In this document: positions 1 through 6,851 of the stretch, one piece after another
Layout of the letters: each line of letters begins with the position of its first letter
How positions within the stretch are numbered: position 1 is the stretch's first letter
From: an uncultured Bacteriovoracaceae bacterium
Lineage (GTDB): Bacteria; Bdellovibrionota; Bacteriovoracia; Bacteriovoracales; Bacteriovoracaceae
NCBI GenBank assembly: GCA_937952395.1
Contig: CALFYV010000257.1
Coordinates: 1-16,843 of the forward strand
Reading direction: 5' to 3'
Length of the DNA: 16,843 bases
Program-made: the position numbers and the translations under genes
The notes under the pieces: model-generated
The model's database searches: none
The model's input: the letters and a program-made list of their open reading frames with translations, nothing else
Told to the model about the DNA's origin: nothing

Positions 1-124
1 GCTTGAAAAGTTGTAATTCGACGAGTTTGCGTCTAATTCTTTTTCTGTGAACTGTCTAAATTCTTAACAACCACGGCAAAAGTTGCCTACTGTGTCCACA
101 AAATGAGCATGAAATGTTTATTTT

Positions 125-1255
125 TTAAACGTATTCTTGAAAAGGAAGTTCTGAGCGACCTTTCCACTCAAGTAAATCGACCTCGACTTGAGAGTCATCT
201 TTATTTTGAGTTATATCGATTTGGGCGTAAGTTAGGGAATGCCCATGTTTCATCATACTAAAATCTAAATTGATCATTTTTGTCCAAGTTCCAGTATTAA
301 CAAAAGTCGTACCATCGTTAAAATAATGAATAGCAGGCTCGTGAGTATGGCCAACAATAAGAGTTCTGGCATCTGGATATTTTTCAAAGAATTCTCGTGT
401 CAGTGTCTTGAAATTTTGAAACAGATGTAATTCTTCAACCATTTTCTCTTTTATTATTTTCCAACCAGGGTTTCTCGCCACATAATTCCAAAACCTGACC
501 ATAAAAAAATAAAAGAAATTAGAAAAGACAAAGCGCAAAGTAAAAAAGGTATCAAAAATAAGGCCATGAATAATAAAATTTTTAATGGGTCTCACTTCAT
601 TAATATAATCACGTTCTTGTTTAAACTTATTGATAATTCGGGTTACATAATAGGATCCCCAAGGAGGCATGAAATACTTCTCTCCACTGCCTGAATCAAT
701 GATTGAATCCTTAGGATTATAATTATGAGCGATTTCGTATTGATGCCCATGTTGAATATAAACTCCTCTATGTGGATTATATGTTTGATTATCGTTAGAA
801 ATAAAAAATTTATCCTTATTTTCAACGAAATAATCTTTTAAATAATTTTGACATTTTTCCAATACAAGCTCTGCATCATGATTACCTATAATATAAGTAA
901 TCTTTTTATTTTTTTTAGCAATAAAATCCTTTAAAGCTTGCATGACTTCAGGATGAGCGCCAATAATAATCTTGAGTTTTTCCAACGCTGCAGACTCACT
1001 CCAATATTCATCTGCAAAGTATCGAACATAAGGAACAGCCAGAAAGTCAAAAAAATCACCATTGATGACTAATTCTACTTCTCGATTAACGTATTCACCT
1101 GTCGAATAATATTCAAGAAAATTAACCATCTCTTTATCAAAATGAAAATCTTCTAGTAAGTTTCTTTTACCTTGGAAATAAGATCCGGCACCTAAATGCG
1201 TATCTGAAATAACAATAATCGTTTTATTTATCTTATTTCTGCGGAGGAATCTCAT
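125..1255 (-). CDS. Calcineurin-like metallophosphoesterase with hydrophobic insert
   Basis: A 376-aa two-metal phosphoesterase. All signature blocks of the calcineurin-like superfamily are visible: D18-x-H20 (SDTHLG), G66-D67-x-x-D70, G124-N125-H126-D127, H169-G-H171 and G302-H303-x-H305. The pattern resembles the LpxH/UDP-diacylglucosamine pyrophosphatase-like branch, but LpxH is about 240 aa. The extra length lies mainly between the HGH block and GHTH (about residues 175-295), which contains a strongly hydrophobic aromatic stretch at about 226-260 that could bind or insert in the membrane. No signal peptide is evident (N-terminus MRFLRRNKINK), so it probably acts on the cytoplasmic face. 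The start overlaps the end of the preceding small secreted gene by 23 bp, with GGAAGG just upstream, which suggests translational coupling. The substrate is unknown; a lipid or nucleotide phosphoester is inferred from family resemblance only. Confidence 0.88.
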   Translation of the reverse strand: MRFLRRNKINKTIIVISDTHLGAGSYFQGKRNLLEDFHFDKEMVNFLEYYSTGEYVNREVELVINGDFFDFLAVPYVRYFADEYWSESAALEKLKIIIGAHPEVMQALKDFIAKKNKKITYIIGNHDAELVLEKCQNYLKDYFVENKDKFFISNDNQTYNPHRGVYIQHGHQYEIAHNYNPKDSIIDSGSGEKYFMPPWGSYYVTRIINKFKQERDYINEVRPIKNFIIHGLIFDTFFTLRFVFSNFFYFFMVRFWNYVARNPGWKIIKEKMVEELHLFQNFKTLTREFFEKYPDARTLIVGHTHEPAIHYFNDGTTFVNTGTWTKMINLDFSMMKHGHSLTYAQIDITQNKDDSQVEVDLLEWKGRSELPFQEYV

Positions 1256-1583
1256 AGACCTTCCGATTAAAAACTAAGTCTATTTCTTGAGCTGGAGGGC
1301 TCAAGGGAATAAAAGATATTTTTTCATTTGAATTGATTTTAAGATCAAAGGTCTTAGTTTTTTGACTTTCAATGGTGAAGAACTTTAAATCCTTATCTCC
1401 TGAGACTATCTTGCCGTAGATAGTACTTAAGGTATGGTTATCAACAACAAATCCAACAACCGGAGAACGCTTCACCGGCGAGGTTACTTTAACTGAATAA
1501 TCATTTATTCCAATTAAGAAAGATTCCGACTTTTCGCTGGCAGCTACTGAATAAATCAAAAACAATACAATAAAAGACTTCAT
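1233..1583 (-). CDS. Small secreted hypothetical protein
   Basis: A 116-aa protein of no family I recognise. It has a short hydrophobic N-terminus ending in SVAAS, consistent with a Sec signal peptide of about 15 residues, so the mature chain of about 100 aa should be periplasmic or outer-membrane exposed. The mature part is rich in alternating beta-type stretches (SVKVTSPVK, VVGFVVDNHTL, FTIESQKTKTFDLKI) and may be one small beta-sandwich. It lies 14 bp downstream of the two-TM protein and its last 23 bp overlap the start of the phosphoesterase, so the genes are almost certainly one transcript. The overlap argues that this frame is really translated. Function unknown. Confidence 0.65.
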   Translation of the reverse strand: MKSFIVLFLIYSVAASEKSESFLIGINDYSVKVTSPVKRSPVVGFVVDNHTLSTIYGKIVSGDKDLKFFTIESQKTKTFDLKINSNEKISFIPLSPPAQEIDLVFNRKVYEIPPQK

Positions 1584-1597
1584 AACTTCATTGTATC

Positions 1598-2467
1598 TTA
1601 GTCTGCTTTAAATCTCATTTGTAGCAGAGATTTCCCATCTTCAGTCATTTTAAAATCAATTTCACCTTTATGGTCCCTTATGAGCTCAGTAAAAATAAGG
1701 TAATCCATATCTTGATTGATTAAATCGAGAATACTTCCAGCATTCATAATCTCAAATTGTATGGTTTGTTCCACCCAGAAGAGGTTATTTTCTAACTTCA
1801 TTTCGATATCAATATAAGCCACCTTATAATAATCAATTATTTTGCTATTAATTTTGAGTAAGCTAAAAAATAATGAGCCTAAGAAATCTTCACTAAAAAA
1901 CTCCTCTTTAAATGATACAGTGGTAAATTTCCTATAAAAATTTTTAGTTTTGCTAAAGTTATTTTCAAGTAAAATAAGAAATAATTTTTTGAGTCGATCA
2001 GTTTTAAATCCTAAAATACTCGTGTTTTTCATAAAGACTCTCTTTATGAATGCAAATAAAACTAGACCATTAAAAAAGAAAAAAAGATAAAAGAAATAAC
2101 TAAGCCGTTTATCAATTTTATCTCTGGCCTCATTTAAATTGTTAGCAAATGCATCTAAGTTTGTTTTTAAAACTTGTGCTTTAATTCCTTTTTGCCCACT
2201 GGGTATATTGTTGTATTCATTTAATTGTGTTTTTAAAAAAGAAAAAGCACTATCCATATTAACGAAAGCTTCACTTAAATCAAAGCTAACAAACAGTTCA
2301 CAATGATTCAGGGTTTCGAGGGAATCTCTAATTTCATTCTGACAATTAGTCGCTTCATTCTCCATCAATAAATAGTTTTTTCTCTGATTCTGACTAAAAA
2401 AATAATAACCAACACATAAAGCATCGATGAGAATAATTGTCGCCAATACGCTCAATATAGATTTCAT
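1598..2467 (-). CDS. Two-TM protein with a possible degenerate histidine-kinase-like cytoplasmic domain
   Basis: A 289-aa inner-membrane protein laid out like a sensor: TM1 at about 5-24, a helical periplasmic segment at about 26-118 (four-helix-bundle-like size), TM2 at about 121-143 and a cytoplasmic domain at 144-289. The cytoplasmic part has the order of elements of a HATPase_c domain. A helix LGSLFFSLLKINSK sits where the N-box would be, then beta strands, and the C-terminal pattern HKGEIDF...GKSLLQMRF resembles the HGGxI...GSxFxxxLP end of kinases. No phospho-acceptor His motif, Asn box, or DxGxG and GxGL glycine loops are recognisable, so it is unlikely to bind ATP normally. I infer a pseudo-kinase or a signalling protein that has lost catalysis; an unrelated membrane protein remains possible. 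It sits in the minus-strand run below the 2954-2982 promoter. Confidence 0.6.
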   Translation of the reverse strand: MKSILSVLATIILIDALCVGYYFFSQNQRKNYLLMENEATNCQNEIRDSLETLNHCELFVSFDLSEAFVNMDSAFSFLKTQLNEYNNIPSGQKGIKAQVLKTNLDAFANNLNEARDKIDKRLSYFFYLFFFFNGLVLFAFIKRVFMKNTSILGFKTDRLKKLFLILLENNFSKTKNFYRKFTTVSFKEEFFSEDFLGSLFFSLLKINSKIIDYYKVAYIDIEMKLENNLFWVEQTIQFEIMNAGSILDLINQDMDYLIFTELIRDHKGEIDFKMTEDGKSLLQMRFKAD

Positions 2468-2509
2468 ACTCTTATTGTGCGTTAACTTAACGAAGACTTC
2501 AACTGAGAG

Positions 2510-2929
2510 TTATTTTTGAAATTTCAAATTTCTGCAAGTATAAACAAGAGATTCCTCATACTCTGAATCATATAGATTCCAAGTATAGTGAGTTGGTCCG
2601 TCCTGTCCATCTTCGTGCCCCATAAAGACCCTAAAGGCTTCTGAAACTGTTTCTTCGCTGGCCCAATAGCTTCTTAGATCATTTTTTTGAGCACTGATCT
2701 TGCCACTCTCATCATCAATAATGACATCATGAAAAAGTACAATACTCGTATCAGCTACCTTGACCCCAACTGCTTCATTCAGAGGATGCTTAACATCACC
2801 ATAGAAATCCTTTGAGACAAATTCAATTGCGCATTCCTTATTTTGCAGATCTACACCTTTATAAACACCTAACTCAAAATGAGCTCTCACATTAAAAGCA
2901 ACTAAAGTACTCAAGATTAACCATTTCAT
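2510..2929 (-). CDS. Secreted hypothetical protein, 139 aa
   Basis: No family recognised. The N-terminus MKWLILSTLVAFNVRA is a short signal peptide with a likely cut after ARA-like residues at about 16, leaving a mature protein of about 123 aa. Two cysteines (in KECAIEF and YTCRNLKF) are placed near the two ends of the mature chain and could form a disulfide. The chain is acidic and aromatic-rich, and beta-type in the middle. It has a strong ribosome-binding site (AAGGAG, 7 nt before ATG) and the best promoter in the window upstream, so it is the first gene of the minus-strand run 2929-125. Its promoter carries repeated half-sites that could be an operator, hinting at regulated expression. 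Confidence 0.7.
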   Translation of the reverse strand: MKWLILSTLVAFNVRAHFELGVYKGVDLQNKECAIEFVSKDFYGDVKHPLNEAVGVKVADTSIVLFHDVIIDDESGKISAQKNDLRSYWASEETVSEAFRVFMGHEDGQDGPTHYTWNLYDSEYEESLVYTCRNLKFQK

Positions 2930-2953
2930 TTCTCTCTCCTTTTATTTTTAAAA

Positions 2954-2982
2954 AGCATAAGCAAAAATGTTTTAGTTGTCAA
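2954..2982 (-). promoter_or_regulatory. Sigma70-type promoter for the 2929-125 gene run
   Basis: Read on the minus strand, a perfect TTGACA (2982-2977) is followed by 17 nt and TATGCT (2959-2954). The -10 ends 24 bp before the ATG at 2929, leaving room for a short leader with AAGGAG. This is close to the enterobacterial sigma70 consensus. Use by the host polymerase is inferred. Confidence 0.6.
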
Positions 2983-3004
2983 ACAATGGTTTGGCATGGC
3001 AAAC
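2977..3004. promoter_or_regulatory. Possible operator: three related 8-bp half-sites
   Basis: TGTCAAAC (2977-2984), then 4 nt, then GTTTGGCA (2989-2996), directly followed by TGGCAAAC (2997-3004). The first and second form an inverted pair (7 of 8 bases match), and the second and third form another (7 of 8). The block covers the -35 box of the minus-strand promoter and lies just upstream of the plus-strand small ORF. This is the usual place for a repressor site controlling divergent genes. No regulator for it is identified. Confidence 0.3.
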
Positions 3005-3010
3005 TGGGAC

Positions 3011-3016
3011 AAAGGA
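3011..3016 (+). promoter_or_regulatory. Ribosome-binding site deciding the start of the small ORF
   Basis: AAAGGA lies 5 nt before the ATG at 3022. The earlier in-frame ATG at 2986 has no such site and falls inside the half-site block, so 3022 is preferred. Confidence 0.5.
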
Positions 3017-3021
3017 TACTT

Positions 3022-3183
3022 ATGATTATTAGTCAGTGCACCCGAATCTTATGTGAATTAAGTGAGATCGAAAAGAAAATATCTTATTGGGAAAGCATAC
3101 TAGAGAAAATGGATATCGAAGTAGATAAAGAGGATCTCTTGCGCAAGTTGATTCTTTTAAAAATTAATATTAATCCTCATTAA
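3022..3183 (+). CDS. Small helical protein, possibly truncated at its 3' end by the insertion sequence
   Basis: A 53-aa ORF beginning at the ATG with a good AAAGGA site; an upstream in-frame ATG at 2986 would add 12 residues. The product has no signal peptide and is highly charged and helical (CELSEIEKKISYWESILEK...), with coiled-coil-like heptads. The TAA stop is formed by T3181 plus the first two bases (AA) of the insertion sequence's left inverted repeat, so the native 3' end has probably been replaced. If the element is removed (3182-4253), the frame continues for seven codons across the junction to a TAG at 4274-4276. That would give a roughly 60-aa original whose end overlaps the convergent gene ending at 4259. 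No family recognised. It could also be a chance ORF. Confidence 0.4.
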   Translation: MIISQCTRILCELSEIEKKISYWESILEKMDIEVDKEDLLRKLILLKININPH

Positions 3184-3204
3184 CCGTCCGACTTTAATGG
3201 TGAT
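3182..3204 (+). repeat. Left terminal inverted repeat of the IS
   Basis: It starts AACCGTCCGACTTT, identical to the complement of the other end. Two mismatches (AA versus CG) follow, then TGGTGA shared, then a last-base mismatch. Confidence 0.88.
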
Positions 3205-3225
3205 AGAAGTGTGACTTTTTTGCCT

Positions 3226-3255
3226 TTGACATTGGATTTTTTTTCTTCTTACTAA
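3226..3255 (+). promoter_or_regulatory. Possible transposase promoter
   Basis: TTGACA at 3226-3231 and TACTAA at 3250-3255, 18 nt apart, lie inside the IS leader about 70 bp before the transposase ATG. The -35 is perfect and the -10 is fair. Confidence 0.35.
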
Positions 3256-3323
3256 ATAATTCATTTGTCATTTCAATAAGTTTTCAATCTTCTTTTCTTA
3301 ATTAGTTTGCAAAACCAAAGGAC

Positions 3324-4190
3324 ATGAAACTTTCTTGTCCTAAAAAATTCTGTCAAAACTCTTCTGTTTTACAAAAAGATGGTACCTATTTTCGTAAAAG
3401 CGACTCTAAAACCATACAGCGTTATCGTTGCAAAAAATGCGGTAAACGTTTCTCTACGGCGAGGCTCTCTGCTTGCTTTAATCAGAACAAACGACCCGTT
3501 AATCATCTTGTTGGGAAGCTTTATTGCTCCAAAGTCTCTATTCGAAGAATCGCTAAACTTTTAAGAGTTGATAAGAAGACGGTTCAGCGAAAAATTGCTT
3601 TCCTTGGCATACAGGCAAAGCTGTTCAATCAACGTTTTGTTCACAAACAGTTTCAACAAAATGTTACTCATATGCAGATGGATGACCTCATTACAAAAGA
3701 GAAGACCAAGATGCTTCCCTTGTCTATCAGTCTGGCCTGTGATGCAAACACCAGAATGATACTTGGTTTTAAAGTTTCCCAAATAGCCGCCTTTGGGCAC
3801 CTTGCTCAAAAGTCACGACAAAAATATGGACCTAGAAAGAGTCGACACCGCCTGAAGCTCCATGAGCTCATGCAAGAAATAACTCCACTAATCTCAGAGC
3901 GTGCACTGATTAGAACTGATGAGCATCAATTTTACCCAGAAGTTATTAAAAAATATCTTCCCAACTCCCAACACCAGAGGTTCAAAGGGGGAAAGGGAAG
4001 TATATCAGGACAAGGAGAGATGAAAAAACTCACCCGAGACCCCTTGTTTGCCATCAATCACACTTTTGCTATGCTCAGGGACAATATTTCAAGATTGGTC
4101 AGGCGTTCATGGTGTGTGACTCAAAAGGTTGAGATTCTTGAGCATCATCTACATATCTATATGAAGTTTCACAATACTCAGTTGGTTTAA
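3324..4190 (+). CDS. IS1-like transposase
   Basis: A 288-aa transposase that cuts and joins the ends of the surrounding element. The N-terminal zinc ribbon uses C5-x4-C10 and C36-x2-C39 (YRCKKCGKRFS). A helix-turn-helix follows at about 71-92 (SIRRIAKLLRVDKKTVQRK), then an RNase H-fold catalytic region. The first acidic pair is D120-D121 (HMQMDDL) and the second acid is D199 in RTDEHQFY. The C-terminal block at 240-284 (LFAINHTFAMLRDNISRLVRRSW...) aligns with the IS1 block that normally begins with the catalytic Glu, but here the position is taken by Asn245-His246. I recall the same INHT pattern in related transposases, so this may be a subfamily trait rather than damage. The start is the first ATG after an in-frame TAG; AAAGGA is present but only 1 nt before ATG, so translation may be weak. 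It is a single frame, without the IS1 frameshift. Confidence 0.85.
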   Translation: MKLSCPKKFCQNSSVLQKDGTYFRKSDSKTIQRYRCKKCGKRFSTARLSACFNQNKRPVNHLVGKLYCSKVSIRRIAKLLRVDKKTVQRKIAFLGIQAKLFNQRFVHKQFQQNVTHMQMDDLITKEKTKMLPLSISLACDANTRMILGFKVSQIAAFGHLAQKSRQKYGPRKSRHRLKLHELMQEITPLISERALIRTDEHQFYPEVIKKYLPNSQHQRFKGGKGSISGQGEMKKLTRDPLFAINHTFAMLRDNISRLVRRSWCVTQKVEILEHHLHIYMKFHNTQLV

Positions 4191-4230
4191 TTTTATTTTT
4201 TTAATAAGATTCAAATACCACCATCAATTC

Positions 4231-4253
4231 GTCACCACGAAAGTCGGACGGTT
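4231..4253 (-). repeat. Right terminal inverted repeat of the IS
   Basis: This is the complement of the left end (20 of 23 bases), ending AAAGTCGGACGGTT on the plus strand. The neighbouring minus-strand gene's stop codon begins only 5 bp beyond it. Confidence 0.88.
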
Positions 4254-4258
4254 TAAAA

Positions 4259-4510
4259 CTAATTCACGATAACTAGTTCACCATCTTTCTTTCTAAGGAC
4301 ACAAAATCCACTTGGGTAGGCTGCAGATACTGTTAGAATCAATTTAACCTCTTCCGGATCTAAATTCTCTAATTTCTGATCGCCTAAAGTCACTTCACTT
4401 AAATCATATGTAGAGATACGAAAGTATCCAAGTTTGCCGCAAACGGACTTTTCTTGTGCAAAAACTGATAGCGAACCTAACAGCAATAAAGTAGTCATTA
4501 ATTTTTTCAT
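4259..4510 (-). CDS. Small secreted hypothetical protein, 83 aa
   Basis: No family recognised. The N-terminus MKKLMTTLLLLGSLSVFA-QE is a clear Sec signal peptide with cleavage probably after residue 18, leaving a mature chain of about 65 aa with two cysteines (SVCGKL and GFCVLR) that could pair. A strong GAAGGAG site precedes the ATG. The gene ends 5 bp from the right edge of the insertion sequence, but its stop codon lies in non-IS DNA, so it appears intact. It is separated by 69 bp from the Crp-like gene upstream, which points the same way, so it may have its own promoter or share that transcript. Confidence 0.6.
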   Translation of the reverse strand: MKKLMTTLLLLGSLSVFAQEKSVCGKLGYFRISTYDLSEVTLGDQKLENLDPEEVKLILTVSAAYPSGFCVLRKKDGELVIVN

Positions 4511-4579
4511 TATTATCTCCTTCAGTAGTTAATCTACACTTACTCCAATTCTCATAGGTTTTGAACATATGTGAATATT

Positions 4580-5179
4580 TTACTTATGTTTCTTCTTAAA
4601 CCGATTAAACGCTTCGGGCGTCACACCTAAATAACTAGCAATTTGATATTGAGGGATCTGTTCCTCAAATTGCTGATACTTACTTAAAAAAGCATCATAT
4701 TTCTGAGCAATATCCATGTGAAGCAGCATATGCTCACGCCATTCTTTTTCAACATAGTTTTGTTCGGCCATAATTCGGCCAAATTTTTGCCATTCAATAT
4801 CAGAAGATAGAATCTTACTATAATCGTCATAAGGTATTTGTAAAAGTTTGGCATTTGTTACAGCTTGGATATAGTACCGAGAAGGATTGGAAGTTAGGAT
4901 TTCAGCATAAGGCCCTATAAGTTCTCCGGGTGAACGGAAGGTCTTTGTATATTCTCTACCTTTTTCATCAATATAGTAATTGCGTACTAATCCCTCTAAA
5001 ACAAAAAATATATTATCAAAAATAATATTGGGTTTTAGAAGCACTTGGGATTTCTGAGCAGTAACTGAGGTAAAAGAAGATTCGAATTTCTCCCAATTCG
5101 TACTATCAATTTCAGCTAAACTTGATACATATTGATAGATTTTAGGATGTTTCAATTTAGTAGTACTCATCACTGGCAT
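4580..5179 (-). CDS. Crp/Fnr-family transcriptional regulator
   Basis: A roughly 199-aa cytoplasmic regulator with the Crp/Fnr layout. A cyclic-nucleotide-binding-type beta roll spans about 40-125 (IFFVLEGLVRNYY, SPGELIGPYAEIL, QAVTNAKLLQIP), followed by a dimer helix at about 126-160 and a C-terminal helix-turn-helix at about 174-197 (QYQIASYLGVTPEAFNRFKKK). The compact C-terminus and the IASYLGVTPE motif match the branch common in Bacteroidetes rather than E. coli Crp or Fnr. There is no N-terminal Cys cluster as in Fnr, and no clear cAMP-binding R-S pair, so the ligand is unknown. The start is ambiguous: ATG at 5179 or ATG at 5170 (MSTTK). Either overlaps the end of the protease gene (by 23 or 14 bp), so the two are coupled and the regulator may respond to, or control, the protease. 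Confidence 0.85.
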   Translation of the reverse strand: MPVMSTTKLKHPKIYQYVSSLAEIDSTNWEKFESSFTSVTAQKSQVLLKPNIIFDNIFFVLEGLVRNYYIDEKGREYTKTFRSPGELIGPYAEILTSNPSRYYIQAVTNAKLLQIPYDDYSKILSSDIEWQKFGRIMAEQNYVEKEWREHMLLHMDIAQKYDAFLSKYQQFEEQIPQYQIASYLGVTPEAFNRFKKKHK

Positions 5180-6713
5180 TTATCGTAACCGACTTGCCTT
5201 TCCACAATTCAAGTTCTTTTTCTGATAAAACTTCTTTGGGTACAACAACTTCAAGAACGTAAGTTTCAAACCACTCTTTATACATATGATAAATACCTTT
5301 ATCACCAAAGTCTTTTCCCCATGAATTTGCTACAGCTAACTTAATAACATCTTGACTGTTTTCTGGCTTATCATAGCCAACAAAGGCCATGGCGTGCTCT
5401 CCAAGAAGTGAGTGTAAAAAAAGATTTTCTTGTGGGCTTAATTTTTTTGGAGTTTGATTTTTGTCAAAACCATATAAGCCTTCTACATTTTTTAAACTTG
5501 GATGCATGATACCCGTATTATGATCAATGCCCTTACCTATCGAAGCTGCAAACCAAGGAATAAACTTTAGATCAAGTGTTTTAATGGTCAATTCCAATAA
5601 ACGCTCTTTAGAAATATTCAAAAATTTATAATAAGGATTTTCTACACCAGCTTTGTAACCTTTATAACTATAAAGCTGGTTATAACGACGGCTAGCAAAA
5701 GATGTTATGACGACATAATCATCAGAATTGTATTTTAATACCTTTTCAGTGAAGTCAGTTGGCGTCATGATCTCTGAAATCACAGATGGTCTTAACTTTA
5801 CCGGCTGATTTTTATCCTTAATTTCATTTTCTTGAGTTGGTACTTTATATCTGACTTGAAAATTTTCAGGAGGAATTCCTAAATGAGTTGATAAAATTTT
5901 CCAAACTCCTTCCATTGCATCTTGCTTTAAGTTGTATAACTCCTGCTTCTCTTCTGTTGTCAAAGCTCGACTCTTAATTGCCTTACTTTTCTTACCTGTT
6001 TTGATTTGTTCACTCAAATACATCTCAATTAAGTTATCTAAACCTCTCATCTCGTAAGCTCGATTTCCAAGCTTTAGGGCAAAGTTAAGCAAGTATTCTT
6101 GAAGTTCCATGATAAGTTCAGTCGAATTCAAAGAAGCATAAGTTGCAGGCATCGCATTTTCAGGAACAATTCCATATTTACGAATAAGAAAATCAAATTC
6201 ATGAAAAAAACCACCATCTTCAATGGCCACTGTTGAATTGTATATTTCACTGCGGGGATCGGCAGGCAAACTTTTTCGACTAAAGAGATTTACTAAACGA
6301 TTCAAGTAATAATTGGATCGTTCTAATTTTTCATAAAAATTAATATAAGTATGGGAGAATTTAAAGTTTTTATTAAATAAATTGGTTTGAATAATATTTG
6401 ATTCAAGCATTTTGAGACAAGTGTAGTTCCAACATTTACCTGTATCTTCTTGATTATAAATTCCGTGATGTTTTAATAAATAACTGTATTCATCGACATG
6501 ATTTTTTAAGATAGATTGGCTTGCTTGAAAAGGCCATTTCCCATCATATTGGGCAGCATGATTAAGAAGCTTCTGCTGCTGTGAAATCTTGTGCGCTTCT
6601 TGGCGCATTTTCTCAACCCAATGAATAGGAATTTTATTATTAAAGGCATCATCGCAATCGTTGGCATAAACATAACTAACAGCAAAAAATACTATAATAA
6701 TAAATAGTCTCAT
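5157..6713 (-). CDS. Exported bleomycin hydrolase/aminopeptidase C-like cysteine protease (C1B)
   Basis: A 518-aa papain-superfamily protease of the bleomycin hydrolase/PepC type. The catalytic Cys is C94 in DTGKCWNYTCL, the His is H440 in GEHAMAFVGYD, and the Asn is N463 in VANSWGKDFGDKG. The family block EDGGFFHEFDFLIRKYGIVP (about 165-184) and the terminal EWFETYVLEVVV stretch also match. Typical members are cytosolic hexamers of about 450 aa; this one has a signal peptide (MRLFIIIVFFAVSYVYA, cut near residue 17) and should act outside the cytoplasm. There is a variable charged stretch at about 235-305. The family's self-blocking C-terminal tail, which sets aminopeptidase activity, is not obviously conserved: the chain continues past the family end to SDEYY. 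It is first of a two-gene unit with the Crp-like regulator and divergent from the 6904 operon. GAGG precedes the ATG. Confidence 0.85.
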   Translation of the reverse strand: MRLFIIIVFFAVSYVYANDCDDAFNNKIPIHWVEKMRQEAHKISQQQKLLNHAAQYDGKWPFQASQSILKNHVDEYSYLLKHHGIYNQEDTGKCWNYTCLKMLESNIIQTNLFNKNFKFSHTYINFYEKLERSNYYLNRLVNLFSRKSLPADPRSEIYNSTVAIEDGGFFHEFDFLIRKYGIVPENAMPATYASLNSTELIMELQEYLLNFALKLGNRAYEMRGLDNLIEMYLSEQIKTGKKSKAIKSRALTTEEKQELYNLKQDAMEGVWKILSTHLGIPPENFQVRYKVPTQENEIKDKNQPVKLRPSVISEIMTPTDFTEKVLKYNSDDYVVITSFASRRYNQLYSYKGYKAGVENPYYKFLNISKERLLELTIKTLDLKFIPWFAASIGKGIDHNTGIMHPSLKNVEGLYGFDKNQTPKKLSPQENLFLHSLLGEHAMAFVGYDKPENSQDVIKLAVANSWGKDFGDKGIYHMYKEWFETYVLEVVVPKEVLSEKELELWKGKSVTINASDEYY

Positions 6714-6752
6714 GAACCCTCTAATTTCATTTATTTATGCATCAGAGAGGAA

Positions 6753-6761
6753 AACATAGCA
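6753..6761 (-). promoter_or_regulatory. Possible extended -10 promoter for the C1B protease gene
   Basis: On the minus strand the extended -10 motif TGCTATGTT (6761-6753) lies about 40 bp before the ATG at 6713. No good -35 is seen at the right distance, as is usual for extended -10 promoters. Weak evidence. Confidence 0.25.
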
Positions 6762-6851
6762 ATGAAGCATGAAAAAATGTTCAGTAACGCATAGGGTTAA
6801 TAATGTTTTCATAGTGGTTTCAAAAATATAGATAAATGTATTCAAAATTGT

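Larger units (their letters stand above)
3182..4253 (+). mobile_element. Complete IS1-like insertion sequence, 1072 bp
   Basis: The element is bounded by 23-bp imperfect inverted repeats (20 of 23 identical) and carries one intact transposase gene on the plus strand with 142 bp of leader. No convincing direct target duplication is seen: the left flank ends TCCTCATT and the right flank starts TAAAACTA. This suggests an old insertion, or loss of one flank by an adjacent deletion or recombination. It sits exactly between the end of a small plus-strand ORF and the stop codon of a minus-strand gene. I assign the family by transposase resemblance (N-terminal zinc ribbon, HTH, IS1-type C-terminus); the precise ISfinder group is not determined. 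Confidence 0.85.

Noticed and set aside
75..87. Hairpin GGCAA-AAG-TTGCC downstream of the phosphoesterase as a terminator
   Set aside because: Only a 5-bp stem and no T-run on either side, so not a convincing intrinsic terminator. The remaining 1-124 shows nothing supportable.
125..1255. Calling the phosphoesterase LpxH
   Set aside because: It is over 100 residues longer, with a hydrophobic insert; the superfamily motifs alone do not fix the substrate.
2986..3021. Earlier in-frame ATG (2986) as start of the small ORF
   Set aside because: No ribosome site, and it lies inside the repeated half-sites; ATG 3022 has AAAGGA at 5 nt.
3170..4262. Target-site duplication around the IS
   Set aside because: Flanks TCCTCATT and TAAAACTA do not match at any 4-10 bp length beyond AT-rich chance.
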